Positions 29,631 through 38,697 of a stretch of DNA of 64,000 bases are shown one piece after another (position 1 is the stretch's first letter; the number at the start of each line of letters is the position of its first letter). Source of the stretch: a bacterium (lineage in GTDB: Bacteria; Orphanbacterota; Orphanbacteria; Orphanbacterales; Orphanbacteraceae). The stretch covers positions 62,001-126,000 of the forward strand of contig JALGYY010000004.1 of NCBI GenBank assembly GCA_025782575.1, read 5' to 3'. The notes below the pieces were generated by a model. That model saw only the letters and a list, made by a program, of their open reading frames with translations. It was not told where the DNA came from and ran no database searches. The position numbers and the translations under genes were made by a program.

Positions 29631-31103
29631 TTACCGCCAGCTCCGGTTCCGGCTTTTGCTCCCTTTTCGGCTTTTGCTCCGGGAGCGGGAGAACTGACCT
29701 TGTGTGCGGCCGCCACTCTGTCGATTCCGGCTGCTGCCACCGCCACGGGCACCGCCGCCGCGCGGACGGCTCTCGCCGCCACCACTGCCGCGCCCGAAGT
29801 TCTTCGGTGCCGCCTGGGTGGAGCGGTATGCGATGTCGCAATGATAGGCATGTTCTATCTGGGCTGGTAACGGCTTGCCGAGCAGGCGTTCGATCTCCAG
29901 CAGATAAGCTTTTTCCTCGGCCGAACAGAATGAAATGGCATCGCCACTCGCCCCCGCTCTGGCCGTACGGCCGATGCGATGAATATAGGTTTCGGCTTCC
30001 ATCGGAAGGTCGTAGTTAATCACGTGGGTGATGTCGTCCACATCCAATCCGCGAGCCGCCACATCGGTGGCGACCAGGACACGGTAACGGCCCCGCTTGA
30101 AACCTTCCAGCGCTCTCGTCCGCGCCGCCTGGCTTTTGTTGCCATGGATGGCGGTTCCGCGAACGCCTGCGGCCGACAGTTTGGTTACTACTTTGTTGGC
30201 AACATGCTTCATCTGTGTGAACACGATCACCTTGTTGATCTTGGGGTCGCTCATCAGCGAGACCAGCAGGGCGTTCTTGTTCTGCTTCCCAACATAAAGA
30301 ACTTTCTGGGTGATTCGCTCCACTGCGGGTTTGTCGGGGGTGATGGTCACCCGCACCGGGTTCTTTACCATACTATTGGCGAGATCGACGATTTTGGGTG
30401 CCATGGTGGCCGAGAAAAAGAGCGTCTGGCGATCTTCCGGGATCCGGGCCAACACCCGATTGATGTCGGGAATGAAGCCCATGTCGAGCATCCGGTCGAC
30501 CTCGTCGAGGATGAAAACATCCACTTCACTCAAGTCGATGTACCCCTGCTCCATCAGATCGAGCAGCCGGCCGGGAGTGGCGACTAGAATGTCGACGCCC
30601 CGGTTCATCGCCCTTACCTGGTGAACCTGGGTGACTCCGCCGAAAACCACGGTGTGACTTATGCGGAGGAAGCGTCCGTAGGTTCTTATGCTTTGACCGA
30701 TCTGCGCCGCCAACTCGCGGGTAGGTGCGAGAATGAGCGCGCGCGGGCTTCCCCTGCGGGGCCGGCGGGAGCCGTCAGACAACCGCTGCAGAAGGGGGAG
30801 GACAAAAGCGGCGGTTTTGCCGGTACCGGTCTGGGCCGTGCCCATGAGGTCCCGTCCGTTCAGCAGGTGCGGAATGGCCTGCTCCTGAATCGGTGTGGGA
30901 GTGACATACCCCTCGGCCGCCACGGCTTTTTGTAGATTCGGAATCAGAGAGGCGAACGCGCCTTCCGGGGGTGCCGTGTCGGGCTGGGGCTTGTTATTGG
31001 TGTTGCGATTGCGCTGGGATCTGGTCTCCAGCTTGAGTTCCGGTCTTGATTGAGGCGCGGAGTGGCCTTTACGCGCACGGGGCGCGCTTGCGTATTCTTT
31101 CAT
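29631..31103 (-). CDS. DEAD-box RNA helicase with RG/SR-rich tail
   Basis: Helicase motifs AQTGTGKT, PTRELA, DEVD, SAT, HRIGRTAR; start MKEYASAPRARKG at 31103. Confidence 0.92.
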   Translation of the reverse strand: MKEYASAPRARKGHSAPQSRPELKLETRSQRNRNTNNKPQPDTAPPEGAFASLIPNLQKAVAAEGYVTPTPIQEQAIPHLLNGRDLMGTAQTGTGKTAAFVLPLLQRLSDGSRRPRRGSPRALILAPTRELAAQIGQSIRTYGRFLRISHTVVFGGVTQVHQVRAMNRGVDILVATPGRLLDLMEQGYIDLSEVDVFILDEVDRMLDMGFIPDINRVLARIPEDRQTLFFSATMAPKIVDLANSMVKNPVRVTITPDKPAVERITQKVLYVGKQNKNALLVSLMSDPKINKVIVFTQMKHVANKVVTKLSAAGVRGTAIHGNKSQAARTRALEGFKRGRYRVLVATDVAARGLDVDDITHVINYDLPMEAETYIHRIGRTARAGASGDAISFCSAEEKAYLLEIERLLGKPLPAQIEHAYHCDIAYRSTQAAPKNFGRGSGGGESRPRGGGARGGGSSRNRQSGGRTQGQFSRSRSKSRKGSKSRNRSWR

Positions 31104-31487
31104 GATTTTTCCTGGTCCGGGGATTGCACTTCTCAACCCGCCGGACACGTGGAAAAGAAAGGACCGCAATGATCGCCGCGATCTGGCGTCCCTGCTGGGT
31201 ATGCCGGGAGATATGGTTATTTGAAGAGAAATCGCAAATGGGGCGGCACGGGCACGCGCAGCGGTACAATCGCGAGACAGTATCTCTACAGCTAGGAGCG
31301 TACTCAAACAGAAATGGGAATGCAAGCGGTATTTCAGAGGGGCGTGCCCCCCTGTTCGATCGAAGCCTCATGGCCTCTCTCGACTCCCCTTGCCCCCCGG
31401 AAGATCATCCAATACCTGTAACTACCATTCTCAAAGAGACTTAGGTGATAGGCGGCGTAATTCTGAGCCGCGCGCCGGGCCGACGAA

Positions 31488-31521
31488 TCACTCTCGATTT
31501 GATAGTCAGGTTTACATAATC
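31488..31521 (+). repeat. 34-bp dispersed element, copy 1
   Basis: 30/34 identical to the reverse complement of 49644-49677. Confidence 0.65.
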
Positions 31522-31586
31522 TGGAGGATGAAAGCACGGAGCCATGCTCGTCTTGGGGCATTCTCTCCTGGTCGACCTCTTGCCTG

Positions 31587-31615
31587 TTGACTTACATAGA
31601 ACTTCTATGTATGAT
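31587..31615 (+). promoter_or_regulatory. Sigma70-like promoter with operator palindrome in the spacer
   Basis: TTGACT-N17-TATGAT; ACATAGAA-C-TTCTATGT at 31594-31610. Confidence 0.75.
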
Positions 31616-31673
31616 TGCTGCAGTAGAAGATCCGCACGTGCGCGGATTCGCCCCAAACCCCGGAAACCGCATA

Positions 31674-32012
31674 ATGGCATTCTCAAAGGACTTTGTCGCC
31701 GCCTCCGCAACACCGCTCATTCTATCCATCCTGAGCCATGGTGACAGCTACGGGTACGCACTCATTCAGCGGGTGCGCGAACTTTCCGGCGGCGATATGC
31801 AGTGGTCGGATGGAATGCTCTACCCCATTCTTCATCGACTGGAGAAGAGAGGCCTGATCGAGTCGTACTGGGGACGCGCGGAAACCGGGAGGCGGCGCAA
31901 GAACTATCGATTGCAGGCGACCGGTCTGGCGGAACTGAACGATCAGCGACAGAGCTGGAACACTCTTCACAATATGCTGCAACGACTCAACGGAGGTACG
32001 GCCTATGTTTAA
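31674..32012 (+). CDS. PadR family transcriptional regulator
   Basis: 'LILSILSHGDSYGYALIQRVRELSGGDMQWSDGMLYPILHRLEKRGLIESYWG...GRRRKNYRLQATGLAEL'. Confidence 0.92.
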   Translation: MAFSKDFVAASATPLILSILSHGDSYGYALIQRVRELSGGDMQWSDGMLYPILHRLEKRGLIESYWGRAETGRRRKNYRLQATGLAELNDQRQSWNTLHNMLQRLNGGTAYV

Positions 32013-32514
32013 CCTGGAACAGGAAATCGACAAATGGTGTCGATCCGCCAAGGGCAAAGGGTGCGGTCAGACGGATCGAATCGAGGAGCTACAGGATCAT
32101 CTGTACTGCGAAATCGCCCGGCTGCAGAAAGTGGGGGGTCTCGACGAAGAAGGGGCGTTCCTGAAAGCGACCCGGAAGCTTGGCGACGCCGATGAGCTCG
32201 GCGCGGAATATGCCAAGAACAACACCGTGCTCTCTAAACTCTGCGCCATCGAACAAGCCCATGTTGAAGCGCCTTCGAACGGATGTGCGTCGACCAAGAA
32301 AGCGTCCGCGATCATTATAATTCACAGCCTGTTTTTCGCGGCCGCCATGCTGATCACACCCCTGTTGATCGAAAACAAAGACGGCGCGGGGATGATCGTG
32401 ATCACCGTTCTTATCCCCCTCTGGATTGCGACGGCCGCGTTTCTGCCTGGATGGCGTCGCACCGCACAGTGCGAACGGCGATTTCTGAAGCGCATCTTCG
32501 GGGGTGCCCGCTAG
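32005..32514 (+). CDS. PadR-associated membrane protein
   Basis: Overlaps padR by 8 bp; permease-prefix-like N-terminus and two hydrophobic segments. Confidence 0.7.
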   Translation: MFNLEQEIDKWCRSAKGKGCGQTDRIEELQDHLYCEIARLQKVGGLDEEGAFLKATRKLGDADELGAEYAKNNTVLSKLCAIEQAHVEAPSNGCASTKKASAIIIIHSLFFAAAMLITPLLIENKDGAGMIVITVLIPLWIATAAFLPGWRRTAQCERRFLKRIFGGAR

Positions 32515-32631
32515 GCGGTTTTGCGGGAAATACAATTGCCACCGGAAGTAGTGTAAACAACAACGGCCGGTCCGGCGGCATTCTGGTTCGCCAGGAACAA
32601 CAAGGCGATAGCCGCCACTATCAGACGAGTT

Positions 32632-33336
32632 TCATTCCGCGGCGCCCCTCACCTGGAGATCATCGAACATGGTAACAGCATCCGCTTTCGTCCAGACGCC
32701 CACGCCGCCCTCGTCGGGAAACGTGCAGTCCCGGACCGTTTTCAGCGGCTTATCGTCAAAGTAACACCTGATCTCGTCTCCCGCATGTTCGATTCGGATG
32801 GTATGCCACTTCGATGGATCGGAATTGAAAGTACCGCTTTCCAGTTGCCTGCGCCGGCTGTTTTTGACGGAGTAGACTCGGAAGTTGTCTTCCAGAGGAT
32901 TCCAGCGGGCGATGTAGTAGTTGTCCTTGTCCTGAACTCGCCAGATGGGGCCGCCCCCCTGGTCCTCGCGGCCGGCCCCGGACTTGACCTTTACCTGGAC
33001 CACACCATTCTTGAATGTCTTCCGGTTCGTCCAGCAGATGTTGTACGTGTTTCCTCGAGCTTCTTTCGTATTTGTAAGTGCGAGAACGTTCGGCCTGGAT
33101 GGGGCGGTCGTGTCTGCCTTGACGATCCAGCTCGCCACCGGGCCTTTCTGATTGGTCCCCTCGGCATTCCAGCCTTCGGGGGTGCTACCGGTTGGTTCCA
33201 GGTCAAATGAAAGAGCTGGAGTGGCGACGCTCTGGCTGACCGCTTTCTCCTGGGGATCGGAACGGTCGGCTCCGGTATCAGAGGCGCAGCTTAAGAGAAC
33301 GACAGTAAGTGCGAGAGCCGCACGGGCAAACTTCAT
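32632..33336 (-). CDS. Lipoprotein with DUF1080 / concanavalin-like domain
   Basis: 'VVLLSCASD' lipobox; 'PIWRVQDKDNYYIARWNPLEDNFRVYSV...WHTIRIEHAGDEIRCYFDDK'. Confidence 0.75.
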   Translation of the reverse strand: MKFARAALALTVVLLSCASDTGADRSDPQEKAVSQSVATPALSFDLEPTGSTPEGWNAEGTNQKGPVASWIVKADTTAPSRPNVLALTNTKEARGNTYNICWTNRKTFKNGVVQVKVKSGAGREDQGGGPIWRVQDKDNYYIARWNPLEDNFRVYSVKNSRRRQLESGTFNSDPSKWHTIRIEHAGDEIRCYFDDKPLKTVRDCTFPDEGGVGVWTKADAVTMFDDLQVRGAAE

Positions 33337-33386
33337 TTCACCCTCCTCGCAGGCCCGGACAAAACCGACCTAATACCAGCCCGATG

Positions 33387-34943
33387 TCAGGTCACCAGAT
33401 CTCCCAGACCGGAGTACCGTACCCCGGACAAGAGGGCCATCTCACGATGCCACGTTGCCAGGTCATTCTTGTTGAACTTATTCAGATCGTCATGGCCACA
33501 GGCCCGAGCCATGACTTGCATCAATTCCACGGAAGCGGCGAAGAAATTCTGCAGCCTGAACGATGCCTCCTCAATGTTCAGCCTCTTGCGCAGTTCCGGG
33601 TTCTGGGTCGCGATTCCCGCCGGGCAGTTATTCGTGTTACAGATTCTTGCCGCGACACAGCCGATCGCCTGCATGGCGCTATTGGAAACAGCAACACCAT
33701 CCGCACCCAGTGCCAGGGCTTTGACGAAGTCGATCGGAACGCGTAAGCCTCCTGTAATGATGAGCGTGACCCGACCACTTGCGCCCTTTTCATCCAAGTA
33801 ATGACGTGCTCGCGCCAGCGCGGGAATCGTCGGCACGCTGATATGGTCTCTGAACATTTCCGGCGCCGCTCCGGTCCCGCCGCCACGGCCATCCAGAATG
33901 ATGTAGTCGGCGCCGGCATCCAGTGCGAATTGGATATCCTTTTCTATATGATTTGCGCTGAGTTTGAAACCGACAGGAATACCGCTCGTGATTTCTCTTA
34001 CGCGACCGGCAAAGTCTTTGAAGTCTGAAACTGAGGAGAGATCCTTGAATGTAGGCGGAGAGATTGCCGGTTTACCCTCGGGGATGCCCCGCACTTCCGA
34101 TATTTTTCCTTTGTTCTTGATTCCGGGAAGGTGCCCGCCCGTGCCTGTTTTTGCACCTTGTCCACCCTTGAAATGAAACGCCTGTACTTTTTTCAGTAAC
34201 TCTTCTTTATAGCCGAATCGGGCGCTCGCCAATTCATAGAAATATCGGCTGTTCGCTTCCTGCTCCTCGGGCAACATGCCCCCTTCGCCTGAGCAGATGC
34301 CCGTGCCTGCCAGTTCCGCACCTTTTGACAACGATATCTTTGCTTCTTCAGACAGCGCCCCAAAACTCATGTCAGACACGAACAAAGGGATTTTCAGCTT
34401 AAGGGGCTTCTTGGCTTCCGGACCGATGATCAACTCCGTACTGACGATTCGATCCTCCATTAGTGGTTTTGTTGCCATCTGGGCCGCCATGATCTGCAGA
34501 TCGTCCCAATGGGGGAGCTTGTGGCGTGGAACGCCCATCGAGGTCATCGGGCCGTGATGTCCCAGCTTGGACAGACCTTCTCTCGCGAGCTGATGGATAA
34601 ATGCCACCGTCGGTTCTTCCGGCGTTGCAACGGCAGCCGGCATAGCGTCACCTTCGGCCTTTGCCTGTCCCGGGCCTTCTTTCCCAACCTGCTTCTCATC
34701 AAACTGCTTGTGCGATCCATCACAGAAAGGAGGATTGCATGTGTGTTTGCATGCGCACAAATAGGCTTCGCCATCCTGCTCTGCCCTGAATGCACTTGGC
34801 TTGAATGACGTTCCTGCGTGTGAGCCGTCACAAAACGGTTGTTTAGCTGAAAGACCGCAAACGCAGTAGTGATATTCCTCGTCCTTCTTGAGGGTTACTT
34901 TAGTGGGTTTGTTATCTGCAATAATAGGTTTGCTCATTTTCAC
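33387..34943 (-). CDS. CDGSH iron-sulfur / glutamate synthase (GltB FMN domain) fusion
   Basis: Two CxC...PFCDGSH motifs followed by a GltS-type FMN domain (KIPLFVSDMSFGALS...GGQGAKTGTGGHLP). Confidence 0.88.
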   Translation of the reverse strand: MKMSKPIIADNKPTKVTLKKDEEYHYCVCGLSAKQPFCDGSHAGTSFKPSAFRAEQDGEAYLCACKHTCNPPFCDGSHKQFDEKQVGKEGPGQAKAEGDAMPAAVATPEEPTVAFIHQLAREGLSKLGHHGPMTSMGVPRHKLPHWDDLQIMAAQMATKPLMEDRIVSTELIIGPEAKKPLKLKIPLFVSDMSFGALSEEAKISLSKGAELAGTGICSGEGGMLPEEQEANSRYFYELASARFGYKEELLKKVQAFHFKGGQGAKTGTGGHLPGIKNKGKISEVRGIPEGKPAISPPTFKDLSSVSDFKDFAGRVREITSGIPVGFKLSANHIEKDIQFALDAGADYIILDGRGGGTGAAPEMFRDHISVPTIPALARARHYLDEKGASGRVTLIITGGLRVPIDFVKALALGADGVAVSNSAMQAIGCVAARICNTNNCPAGIATQNPELRKRLNIEEASFRLQNFFAASVELMQVMARACGHDDLNKFNKNDLATWHREMALLSGVRYSGLGDLVT

Positions 34944-35040
34944 CCTCTCTGAATCGTCGTCTCGCGAGGACGAATCTCTGACTCTAATTCTGATTATTGT
35001 CGAGTCTACCCGTATTAAATGAGTGGTCGAGACAGCCGTC

Positions 35041-35736
35041 CTATGACTCTCCTCGCATCAACATGTACACCCCGGCACAGGCGAACCAGACCAGGCCGGT
35101 AAGAGAAGCTACGTCTATGAAAATTGTCGCCCACCCTTCTGTGAGGATGGAAACGATAAAGCACCCGGACAGCAGGCCGGCAAACACATTCAGCAGGCCG
35201 AACGCTGCGAGCCATCTCGGGATTGTGGCCGAGCGCCAACCTGCGACACTGAACCCCAGGATCAGGATCGACCAGGTCACAATTTCAGCGGTGAACAGCA
35301 CGCGCGTGAGCCGAAACAGGAGCCAGAAGAGCCCCTGTTGCTCTGAAAGGAGACTGATATTGAGGAACGCAAGGGTCTCAACTCCGTTCGTGATCATTCC
35401 ATTCGTCACGAACATGGCAGTTCCAAGCAAACCCACCACACCCCACCCTGTCGTACTGCCTGTACGAGTGCAGCACGTTCTCGAAAACAGGCCCCCGGCA
35501 AAGAGGACGATGCACGTAAAGGCTATGTACCGGAAGCCGTGCACGATAGCCCATGCGCCTGCCTCGTTTGACAGGTATGCCTGGAGTTCGGTGACGGTGG
35601 GATTTTCCGGCGGGAATGTCTTGACTACACTATTGAGGATGACGTGAATCGCAAGCCCCAGAATGATCGCGAGTCCTCCCAACCGAATCAGGCCGGCCTG
35701 TCCTTGTCCGTCTTTCTTTGTAGCCGCGTTATTCAT
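35041..35736 (-). CDS. DUF4386-like membrane protein
   Basis: Six or so hydrophobic segments; overall resemblance to DUF4386 proteins. Confidence 0.6.
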   Translation of the reverse strand: MNNAATKKDGQGQAGLIRLGGLAIILGLAIHVILNSVVKTFPPENPTVTELQAYLSNEAGAWAIVHGFRYIAFTCIVLFAGGLFSRTCCTRTGSTTGWGVVGLLGTAMFVTNGMITNGVETLAFLNISLLSEQQGLFWLLFRLTRVLFTAEIVTWSILILGFSVAGWRSATIPRWLAAFGLLNVFAGLLSGCFIVSILTEGWATIFIDVASLTGLVWFACAGVYMLMRGES

Positions 35737-36209
35737 GACAGCCCCCTCTTCGGTTGGTTGACTTTCGCTTCACCTGCAATATCAACTGCCCCGCGTCTCG
35801 ATGCCTCGAGCTTCCGCAATCGATGCCACCCAACTCCCCAGATCGCTCGGAATCCCCGTTCAAGAACGAGCTTTTCCAGAATAGGCGACAAAAAGAACAG
35901 GGGCCGAACGGCGATCTCTTCGAATCCTTCCAGTGCAACGCCGTCTGTGGTTCTCTCAAACCGAACCTCTCCTCGGCCACGCCAGAACCCTCGAAAAACC
36001 CACCGAACCAGCTTGCCCGGTTCCTGCTCAACATGTTTAGCCACGAGTGGAAACGGAAAGTTTTTCAAGGGCACCTCATACCAACCATCACCTAGATCCC
36101 TGGCGTCTCCTCGAAAGCCGAATACCCGGGCCCAATCCGCCGGCGTTTGAAACCGGGCGTAAACCTCTTCAATCGGGAGGTCAAAGCGCTCGCTGAGTTT
36201 AATGATCAT
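35733..36209 (-). CDS. SRPBCC-fold protein
   Basis: 'IKLSERFDLPIEEVYARFQTPADWARVFGF'; 4-bp overlap with the downstream gene. Confidence 0.7.
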   Translation of the reverse strand: MIIKLSERFDLPIEEVYARFQTPADWARVFGFRGDARDLGDGWYEVPLKNFPFPLVAKHVEQEPGKLVRWVFRGFWRGRGEVRFERTTDGVALEGFEEIAVRPLFFLSPILEKLVLERGFRAIWGVGWHRLRKLEASRRGAVDIAGEAKVNQPKRGLS

Positions 36210-36701
36210 TACAGAATCGTGTTTTCACTGGAGATCTCGTTGCTCCTATCCTACCCGATCCAACCCTCGCTCTCGGTCCATTTCGAACACCAGACCAAAA
36301 ACCCCGCCACTACCAATAATCTCGTCGTTCATCCGTTGTACTACCAAAAAATATAGCAATTATTCCGGCGGTTGGCCAAATGCAGATACACCGCCAACCG
36401 GGCGGCATATTTGCGAGGCCGTTTGTTTCAGTTCCGCCCAGAATACCAGATACAACAAGGATTTCCGCCTGAAAGACGCTTCATTGGCCAGGCTAGTGGA
36501 CCGCGCGGACGGCGTCATGTTTGAAGATATACTGCCGCTACCCGCCTGGTGAACCGACCCGACAACTTCCACCTCCCTCGGCCCCTGTCTCTCTTCCCCC
36601 TTGCCGCGCCCATCTCCATCCGCTACGCTCATTAAGAGTGTCGGGATCCTCGGCAAAACCCGGCCGCACTTATCCCAGAACGACAGACCCGGGAGGAATG
36701 T

Positions 36702-37631
36702 ATGCGACGGTTTCTTACGTTTTTCACAATTTGCACGGCGCTGGTGGCGCTTCTATCGATGGGTTGCCTCGACTACACCGAGTGGCTCACGGTCGAGAAG
36801 GACGGCTCGGGAACAATTCGATTCCGCTTCGCCATGGACCAGGAAGCGCGCAAACAGGCGGAAGACATGGCGAATCAGATGGCGGCGGCCTTTGGCGACG
36901 CCAACCCCGCGGAGCAATCAGAGCTCCCGTTTGCCGACCTCGATGAAAAGACGATCAAAGCTCACCTGAAAGAACGAAATTCGAAAGCCAAACTCACCTA
37001 TTTCAAGAAGTCGGTCAAGGGAGGCGACGAGATTACGGAACTGGAGATGAAATTCACCGGACCCGCTGATTTCGACGATATCGCCTACGCGATCGACCCG
37101 GATGAAGACAGTGGCAATGAAGTGCCGTTCAAGTTTGCCAAGGGATCCGACGGACTCTGGCACTTCAGCCGGACACTCGACGAAGAAGGCTCTTCGTTTT
37201 CGATGTCCGACGCCGATACCGATGGTATGGACGGCGCACCAGGCATGGCAGGAATGCCTGGGGGCGACCAAGCCCCTCCAGGCGCTCCCGACATGAGCGC
37301 GCTTTTCGGCGGCATCAACCCGGCCGACATGGCGAATATGTCTGAAAAGGATCGCGAGAAAGCGGTCAGCGAAATGATGGAGAATCTCCAGAAAAACATG
37401 GGCGACCTACAGAAAAACCTGGAGAACATGCAGAACAACATGGGCGATATTGAAGCGCAGATGAATGATTCCATGAAAGGGCGCAAGATCCGCTTCGAAG
37501 TAACTTTCCCAGGAAAGATCGTCGACTCGAACGCGACGAGCGTGAAGGGGAAGACGGCGGTGTGGGAATATCCACTCACCGAAATGAAAGACGGCAACAT
37601 GCCGGACTCGTTCACCGCGACGATCGAATAG
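36702..37631 (+). CDS. Secreted lipoprotein with coiled-coil heptad segment
   Basis: 'ALVALLSMGCLDYTEWLTVEKDGSGTIRFRF' lipobox; heptads LQKNMGD LQKNLEN MQNNMGD IEAQMND. Confidence 0.65.
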   Translation: MRRFLTFFTICTALVALLSMGCLDYTEWLTVEKDGSGTIRFRFAMDQEARKQAEDMANQMAAAFGDANPAEQSELPFADLDEKTIKAHLKERNSKAKLTYFKKSVKGGDEITELEMKFTGPADFDDIAYAIDPDEDSGNEVPFKFAKGSDGLWHFSRTLDEEGSSFSMSDADTDGMDGAPGMAGMPGGDQAPPGAPDMSALFGGINPADMANMSEKDREKAVSEMMENLQKNMGDLQKNLENMQNNMGDIEAQMNDSMKGRKIRFEVTFPGKIVDSNATSVKGKTAVWEYPLTEMKDGNMPDSFTATIE

Positions 37632-37669
37632 CAGGCGCGATTGCGTTACGCCGATAAGATACGAGGCTG

Positions 37670-38689
37670 ATGTATCAAGAACTCGCCGAGGGGCGAAAAA
37701 GACACGGCTTTTCGGCCTACCTCAAGCGGCAGGTCCATCTCCGGCTCGATCGGGTATTCGCCCGGGTGGACCGGGGCGGGCTCGCCGCTTCGTTGCACGG
37801 GCTCGGATTGAAGCGGGGATCGACGGTGGTCGCGCATGCTGCGCTCAGCAGACTCGGCTATGTGGACGGCGGCCCGGACACGGTGATCGATGCGCTTCAG
37901 GATGTTGTCGGCCGCGATGGTTGCATCATGATGCCGACGTTTCCGACGGCTGGATCGATGGCGGCGCTGATCGATACGGGAGTGCCGTTCGACTATCGAA
38001 CAGCTCCATCGAAAGTGGGTATTCTGACCGAGGTGTTTCGGCGCCGGCCGGATGTGGTCAGGAGTCTTCATCCGACGAACGCTGTCGCCGCGTGGGGAGA
38101 CCGCGCGGAAGAACTGGTTGCCGGCCACGAGAACTCGCCGACCCCTTACGGCCCCGACACACCATACGGCCGCATTGCCGGGCAGAATGACAGCTACGTC
38201 CTGATGCTGGAAACGCATATTCACAGCTTTCTGCATCATCTCCAGGAGCGTGTCGCGTTTCCGAATCTCTTTCTGGACGGAGAGCGGGAAGCGACTTACA
38301 TCGACCGTTCCGGCAACACAAGAACCACGAAGACGAAAGTCATGCGGCCGCGGATTCCCTACTTCGTTGCGATTCCGCAAGCGGAGGGACAAGATCCGGA
38401 CTGGGCGATCCTGCACGACTTCGGGCTGATTTTTCCGGAGCGCCGTGCAGACGATGTACGAAAACTGGGCTATTCTTTCGAGGGATATCAGGGGCTTTTC
38501 CGGCGGCGTGATCAATTCGCGAAATCGGGCGCCCTCACGATCGGCGGCGTGGGCAAGGGGGAGATCGGTCTGCTTAATGTGCGCAGCTTTCTCGACCGGA
38601 TCGAACCTGAGTTCAACGGTCTGATCGAGCGCTATCGAGACCATTATGATGTCGACAAGATTGCGGCGATGAATCTGCCGTATAGTTAG
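37670..38689 (+). CDS. AAC(3)-family N-acetyltransferase-like protein
   Basis: 'LGLKRGSTVVAHAALSRLGYVDGGPDTVIDALQDVVG...GCIMMPTFPT...SLHPTNAVAAWG'. Confidence 0.8.
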   Translation: MYQELAEGRKRHGFSAYLKRQVHLRLDRVFARVDRGGLAASLHGLGLKRGSTVVAHAALSRLGYVDGGPDTVIDALQDVVGRDGCIMMPTFPTAGSMAALIDTGVPFDYRTAPSKVGILTEVFRRRPDVVRSLHPTNAVAAWGDRAEELVAGHENSPTPYGPDTPYGRIAGQNDSYVLMLETHIHSFLHHLQERVAFPNLFLDGEREATYIDRSGNTRTTKTKVMRPRIPYFVAIPQAEGQDPDWAILHDFGLIFPERRADDVRKLGYSFEGYQGLFRRRDQFAKSGALTIGGVGKGEIGLLNVRSFLDRIEPEFNGLIERYRDHYDVDKIAAMNLPYS

Positions 38690-38697
38690 AGGCGCCT

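Noticed and set aside
29633-29850. Low-complexity Ala/Gly/Arg-rich ORFs in both strands at the helicase 3' end
   Set aside because: Explained by the RG/SR-rich disordered tail of the DEAD-box helicase.
37670-38689. Antibiotic-resistance gene call for the AAC(3)-like protein
   Set aside because: Family membership alone does not establish resistance and the context looks chromosomal.
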